The position numbers were made by a program, and so were the translations under genes. A DNA stretch of 64,000 nucleotides from Panax quinquefolius (lineage: Eukaryota; Streptophyta; Magnoliopsida; Apiales; Araliaceae), in assembly GCA_020205615.1 (NCBI GenBank), contig CM035160.1, positions 5,682,437-5,746,436 on the forward strand, read 5' to 3'. Every line of letters begins with the position of its first letter. Within the stretch, counting starts at the first letter, position 1. Positions 58,807-64,000 of this stretch are shown here, one piece after another. The notes under the pieces were generated by a model. The model did no database searches. It was not told the DNA's origin and saw nothing but the letters and a program-made list of their open reading frames with translations.

Positions 58807-59609
58807 AATCTAGTACATACATGGTATATATACATACATGATACATGTATGATTTGCTAGATTTAAAACATGGTATTGGGCAAAAAAGTGGTACCATTAA
58901 TAATTCAGCCTTGGACTTTGTTAGGGGCGAAAGTTTTGAATAAATTTTTATTTTAATTGTTCTGGTTCCTGTATTAATGGAAGATGATAAATTAGAATGT
59001 TTACAGAACTGATAAAAGAAAGCAAAAATATTTTATTAAGTTAATTTATTGAATTATATAATGGGTTATGTATTGATCATTTGTTATACTGTTATTATAT
59101 AAACAGTAAAAATAAATGCTAGAAGTTTAGTGTTATGGTGTTGCTTGATTATTAAGGAATTAAGGTCCTTATATATTATAATGATGAGAAGGCCGAATTT
59201 GGTAAATAAATAGTATTAAATAATATGTATGATTTTACTTAATTAAGAATTATCTAATTTGTTATGACGAGATCGAATTGAACGATCCTAGCAAATTGTA
59301 TTAGAATTTTTTTGGATATTATATTACTTAATTCGTGTACGGATTTCGTACACTTTCAACAACACTCTTATTAAATTTAATTAGTTCATTTTGTTTTCGA
59401 ATCTAGTTTTGTTTCTCATAATTGTTACTTGTGAAATTAATTAATATGATAATTTTATGTTGACGTTGATACATAAAACTCGTATTTGTACTCTTTGAAT
59501 TAGGTTAACATATGTTTAGTATTTATTTTAATTGACATTTGTAGAAATGTACATATTAATATATTTTGGAGATTTTGTGTAGATAATTCGTTTTGAGTTG
59601 ACATTTAAA
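58807..59609. other. AT-rich gene-free DNA
   Basis: No gene or clearly bounded element seen; possibly the remains of an older retrotransposon into which LTR D inserted. Confidence 0.45.
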
Positions 59610-59614
59610 TATTA

Positions 59615-61976
59615 TGTAAAACCCCAACTTTTTGAATAAAGATGAATTTTCTATAAATATTAATTTTGAATATTATAGAGTGAAATTGATAAAATAGTTG
59701 TGGGTAATATTTATAAATTTTGCAAAAGACTGTGAGTTGTTATATAATATTCGATTGGTTTAGAATATTCGTTTTAACGGGAATATTAGTACAACGACAC
59801 AATCATTGGTGGACCCCATAACGGAATTATTGTCGGATTGAGAAAACGACAAAAATACTTTATAAAAATAACGGCGGAAGTTTTACTGATTAAGTTAACC
59901 TTTGAAACACCGGTGTTAAAAATGCGATGTCTGGCGTTAGTTGCGTAGTAGCAGACACGGTATTGATTATTGATGCTTACGTGATAAGTCACTCAATTTT
60001 GTTGGTATTATTAATGTAATAATCTGTAAAAATCTTTTTATATAAAAGAATACTTTTATAAAGTTATTACATAAATAGAATATATTATATTCAATTATGC
60101 ATAGTGTCGCGTAGTGTTTTGCGTAGTAAAACTTTTTATATAAAACATAATACTTTTATAAAGCTATCTGCTTTATTAAACAATAATTAGAATATATTAT
60201 ATTTTATTATCGTAGTGTTTGCATAGTGGTCTTTGCATAGTGTTTGCGTAGTAAAATCTTTTATAAAGTTATTCATTTTATTAGATTATAAATAGAATAT
60301 ATTATATTTTATTTAAAAGATTTTGTTTTAAATATGGATGGATTCATGGATTAGTTCTTATGCATTCCATTTTTCTATAAATAGAAGCTCATTCCTTCAT
60401 TATTTTCTTACAATTCATTTGAACTCTAGAGAAACTATAGAGATAGAAGAAAAGTATTCTCGCTACTTAACTACTTTTATATTCAGTTTCTTTTTACTAG
60501 TGAGGGGTGTTATTCTTTCTTATTCATGAAGAAGAACATTGTTATTCCATTTCTTATTATTACATTGGAATAACTCACTATACTGTGATCTACCTATACT
60601 TGGTGACATTCTTCATTATTACATTGGAACATCCTGTGCGTGTGTTTTTTACAGGACTGGTTAAAATCTTTATTATTATTCCGTTGGAACATCACATGCA
60701 TGTGTTTTACAGGACTGGTTCCGCTCTTTATTATTATTACATTGGAATATCACATGCATGTGTTTTACACGGACTGGTTCCGCTCTTTATTATTACATTT
60801 GGAACATCATATGCCGGTTGCAAATTTTGCACGACGGTTCCGATTATTATTATTATTCTGTTGGAATAACTTTGTCATCACAATCTGCGTGCATGGTAAT
60901 TTCTTTTGTTATTCCATTCTTTATTATACTCGGTTGGTTAAAGTTTTGACTTTTATACTCCATGAAATTAGTAGAATATCCTTGATATTTAAGGCTTCAT
61001 CCAAAGATCTTTTCATGAAAATATTCTTCCGATCATTCTTGAATTTTACTCTACAAAACAATGTCATGTTGACAATTTGGACGTTAATAATTCTGGATAA
61101 AATAATTCTTGAACTTGTTTTATTGAATTCTTATATCATTGTCATCATCCTCATGTTTATATTTTGTTGAAAGTCATCTCATGGCACCAGTAGTGCATAG
61201 ATGGACTTGGTATGATTATGACCGGGGATTATTGATTGTAATCATGGCCAGTAATATTACAAATGATGTGGTAAAAGTTCTCATTGGCCCGTAGTGCATT
61301 GATGGGCCGATTGTTGGCATGATCATGACCATTAATGAATACACAAATATTCTTGGCACATGTAGTGTATGGATAATTGTGGTCGTGATACTTAAAGAAT
61401 ATCCTTGGCTAGTAGTGCGGGGGTGATTAGATGATGTGGAATATTTATTAAGCGAGTCTCAAATGATAATTGATAATGAAAAAACCTTTTTAATCATAAA
61501 AGATAGTAGATTTTATTTTCTACTTGACTCTTTTAATGGATTGCTTGTTCATTGCAGTTAAACTTGATGTACATTATATTTTATCGGTTTAACATTGTTG
61601 GAGACTAATGATAATTTATTACTGCATTATCTTAGTCATAATATTTCTTCTTGGGCTAGTTGAGCTCACCCTTTCTTTCACCGTTCTCTTGAAAAATGAG
61701 AACATAGCGAGGGACTAGTCGGGGAGCGGAGTGATCGGTCCGGAAGGATAGTATTAGTAGTCCCTCACTATTACGTGAAATAGTGTGTTAATAATTGTAA
61801 TGAGGACTCCTTTTGAGTTTGTATAATCTCTAGTAAACAATAATTGTATTCAAACTCACAGTTATGTTTTGTCGTATTGTACACGATAATTGTATTAGTA
61901 AGTTGTATTTGAATTTTGTACCATGTATCTGAAGACCCAAGATGGGTGATGTATACCTAATTTTGGGGGCGTCACA
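59615..61976 (+). mobile_element. Solo LTR 'D' of the long-LTR family (2362 bp)
   Basis: Begins TGTAAAACCCC and ends TTTTGGGGGCGTCACA, with a perfect 5-bp duplication TATTA (59610-59614, 61977-61981). No internal sequence is present. It includes CTATAAATAGAAGC (60375-60388) as a promoter, repeats of about 60 bases with TGTTTTACAGGACTGGTTCC (60610-60870), and TAGTGCATAGATGG-type repeats (61185-61410). ORFs of 120 and 176 codons over the repeats (60507-60869, 60640-61170) are hydrophobic products of repeat translation, not genes. Confidence 0.9.
60610..60870 (+). repeat. Tandem repeats of about 60 bp in LTR D leader
   Basis: Four to five units, each with TTATTATTACATTGGAA(C/T)ATC followed by GTGTTTTACA and GGACTGGTTCCG. 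The inverted counterparts are in LTR B (37500-37830) and LTR C (49190-49450). The array lies about 230 bases downstream of the LTR TATA box and would be transcribed. Confidence 0.8.
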
Positions 61977-61981
61977 TATTA

Positions 61982-62750
61982 GAACTCATTAGGTAGAAAT
62001 TGTGTCGTCGCATGCATGTGTTGTAAAATGGTATATTTGTTAGAATATATTGTATGGTATGCCTGAGTTATACCCACCGTGAGAGTACCACATACATTAT
62101 CCTCTTAGTATCGAAGTATGACACTTTTTGTGGCGGTGTGATCAGTCCACGTACGGTGTCTCCATTTTGTGCCCCGGTGAGAGTTGATCATATTATGATT
62201 TTGTTGTGGGAGACGTATGGGTCGGCCCTAATTTTTTGTTCAGTTATGTTTTGTGAATTGGTGATATTTGTGCTAAATATGTCTTCCGATTTTGCATGCA
62301 TCTGGATTGTGCAATCCGATGTTAGATTGCCTATGTGAAATTATTTTGATTGTCAATGTGATATTATTTGACTTGTCTGTGTGACAAGATATATTTTCTT
62401 TTTTGTTTTGAGCTCCGTATGAAATAACACAACCATTCATTTGATTTAGTTTATTATTTCAATTCGGTTCAATTAATTGAGTTAGTTATTTCAGTTCATT
62501 ATTTAGAAACTCTATATCCGTACTAGGCATTTGGCTCATACTGTATTTTTTCTTTTGACATGTAATCAAGAGGATCAAGGACAAGTGTGACGAGTGCTCC
62601 AATTATCCAAGTGGTTTAGATATTTTGTTTAGAATTTGATATTTGATTTGTGTTATGGAGTAATGTAGTTATTAGAGTTTTAATAAATATATTAGATTGT
62701 GATATAGTGTTTGCATATATTAAATTGTGATTAGGTTTAATAAATAAATA
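61982..62750. other. Gene-free DNA between LTRs D and E
   Basis: No gene recognised. A 94-codon plus-strand ORF (62054-62338) has no recognisable domain. The segment may be part of an older retroelement. Confidence 0.4.
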
Positions 62751-62755
62751 TATTA

Positions 62756-64000
62756 TGTAAGACCCCAACTTATTATTAATGAAATTTAATTTTCTCTATT
62801 TATTATTTTGAAATAGTAAGGGTTGATTTGATTAATGTGGATAGTTAGGGGTAAAATACATAAATATTTTAAAATAAGCAAGTGGTTATAAAATATTCAT
62901 TGTTGTTAGGGAATATTCGTTTGGTCGTGGAATATTAAATCTTTGTCGGGAATATTAAATGCGGCAATAGCGACCATGTGGGGGCCCATAACTGAAAAGC
63001 GATTGGATGAAGAAAACGACAAATATAAGTTATTTAAAAATAACGATGTAGTTATTCTGAATTATCTTGTTAAAATACTAAATTGGTTAAAACACGATAG
63101 CACGGTATTGCACCAATTATTGATTCTTACGTGAAGAAGACACTACTTAATAATGGTTACGATAATTCTTTATCGGTGTTTATGATTCAATAATTCTTTG
63201 CGTTGATATTTTATATTCTTGTTGTTTGATAAATTGTCATTACGATTTTCCATTATCGAACAATAATTCATATTATCTGAATAATATTATTGGATAACAT
63301 TATTGGCAATGTCTAGAAAGTTACATCTAAGGAGAGGTTTGGTCACCTAATTGCTTGGCATTAAGTAAGGAGAAATCTTTATTGGAAAGCCCCTCTTTCT
63401 CACAGGAACTGCACAGTTGTCGATATTGTGATTACGTAATATTATTTGTGAATAATTAATTATTGATTCATATGATAAGAAAATATTGATTTTATGTGGA
63501 TATAGATGGAGAAAATTTTAATGTGACAATTGTTGAAAATTGAAATTTTATATTTTTACGATAAAATAATTCATTTAAATATATTATTATATTTTAATAA
63601 TATAATAATGGTGATATTTTTACAACGAATGTGGGATATATGAGTATCTGAGGAGGAAGAGTATTTTTGTTGCAATAAATGTTTAAAACATGTTAAACAT
63701 GTCGGTTGGACCCCATTTATTATGAAATTTGATTATAACACAGAAAATCGTCTGTTTGTGAATTTTGGTCAATTTTGTTTGGAATTTGGAAAAACTTTCT
63801 TACGCAAAGTTGTAGAGAATTGAATTTCCTATAAAAAAAAGTGAGATTCAAATTTTCTGGCAAAAGGGCTATTTATTATAAATTATTGAAGCTCAAAGCT
63901 CAAAATAATTGATTTTGGAAGTTTAAAATATTTAAAATTAGAAAAACGTTTTTTGTTGTTAGTCTTGTGTAGTGGGCTTTGGTTGGTGGGTGATGTTGGG
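62756..64000 (+). mobile_element. LTR 'E' of the long-LTR family, cut by the window edge
   Basis: Starts TGTAAGACCCC after TATTA (62751-62755). The sequence follows LTR A (reverse complement) closely: GGAATATTCGTTTGGTCGTG, CAATGTCTAGAAAGTTACAT and AGAAAGCCCC-type blocks occur in the same order. A and E therefore form a subfamily distinct from B/C/D and F. The right end lies outside the window, so solo LTR versus full element cannot be decided. Confidence 0.8.

Noticed and set aside
60507..61170. ORFs of 120 and 176 codons in LTR D
   Set aside because: They translate tandem repeats of about 60 bases, overlap in different frames, are low-complexity hydrophobic, and have frame-shifted counterparts in B and C.
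1..64000. CRISPR-like arrays or prokaryotic operons
   Set aside because: All tandem arrays seen are microsatellites or LTR leader repeats without unique spacers, and the genes are eukaryotic with introns.

Overview
This is nuclear DNA from a flowering plant, almost certainly a eudicot. It is AT-rich, its genes have GT-AG introns, its proteins are plant-specific (a WPP-domain RanGAP, a chloroplast CSP41a, an F-box/FBA protein, a FANTASTIC FOUR protein), and plant transposon families fill much of the sequence. No operons, CRISPR arrays, rRNA genes or convincing tRNA genes were seen. All calls come from reading the sequence by eye; no database search was run.

Layout. About 1.5-13 kb is the gene-rich end. 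A Ran GTPase-activating protein gene (+; noncoding first exon near 1.56-1.63 kb, single coding exon 5182-6780) lies tail-to-tail with a six-exon chloroplast CSP41a gene (-; 7498-10911). An F-box/FBA gene (11870-12994, +) follows, broken by one in-frame TAG. From 13 to 24 kb the sequence is mostly decay: an inverted partial copy of the F-box locus (15690-17065) that contains a 51-bp-arm foldback, MITEs, a 2.8-kb solo LTR, a copia LTR remnant and a six-exon pseudogene (21596-23221). A compact intronless FAF-like gene sits alone at 28183-29193. From 31.5 kb to the end I found no intact host gene.

Transposons. A decayed Ty1-copia element (33631-40503) has 198-bp LTRs and a 5-bp target duplication. 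The other main family has long LTRs (2.3-3.3 kb) with termini of the TGTAAGACCCC / GGGGGCGTCACA type and is present six times: solo LTRs with perfect 5-bp duplications at 17321-20164 and 59615-61976; a solo LTR (48127-57524) split by a younger family member; a truncated copy inside the copia element (36458-38902); that younger member (49857-56846), with two 3.25-kb LTRs around only 487 bp; and a copy running off the right edge (62756-64000). The younger member's LTRs carry about 430 bp, including a 144-codon ORF, that the other copies lack. Two nested hAT-type elements with 8-bp duplications lie in the RanGAP 5' leader intron. Stowaway-like MITEs, CACTA-like elements, a possible SINE and long (AT)n tracts fill much of the rest.

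The most interesting points are the F-box foldback (resembling the inverted-duplication route to new small-RNA loci), the long-LTR element with almost no internal domain and an extra ORF in its LTRs, and recurring LTR differences at CG sites that could be biological or technical.
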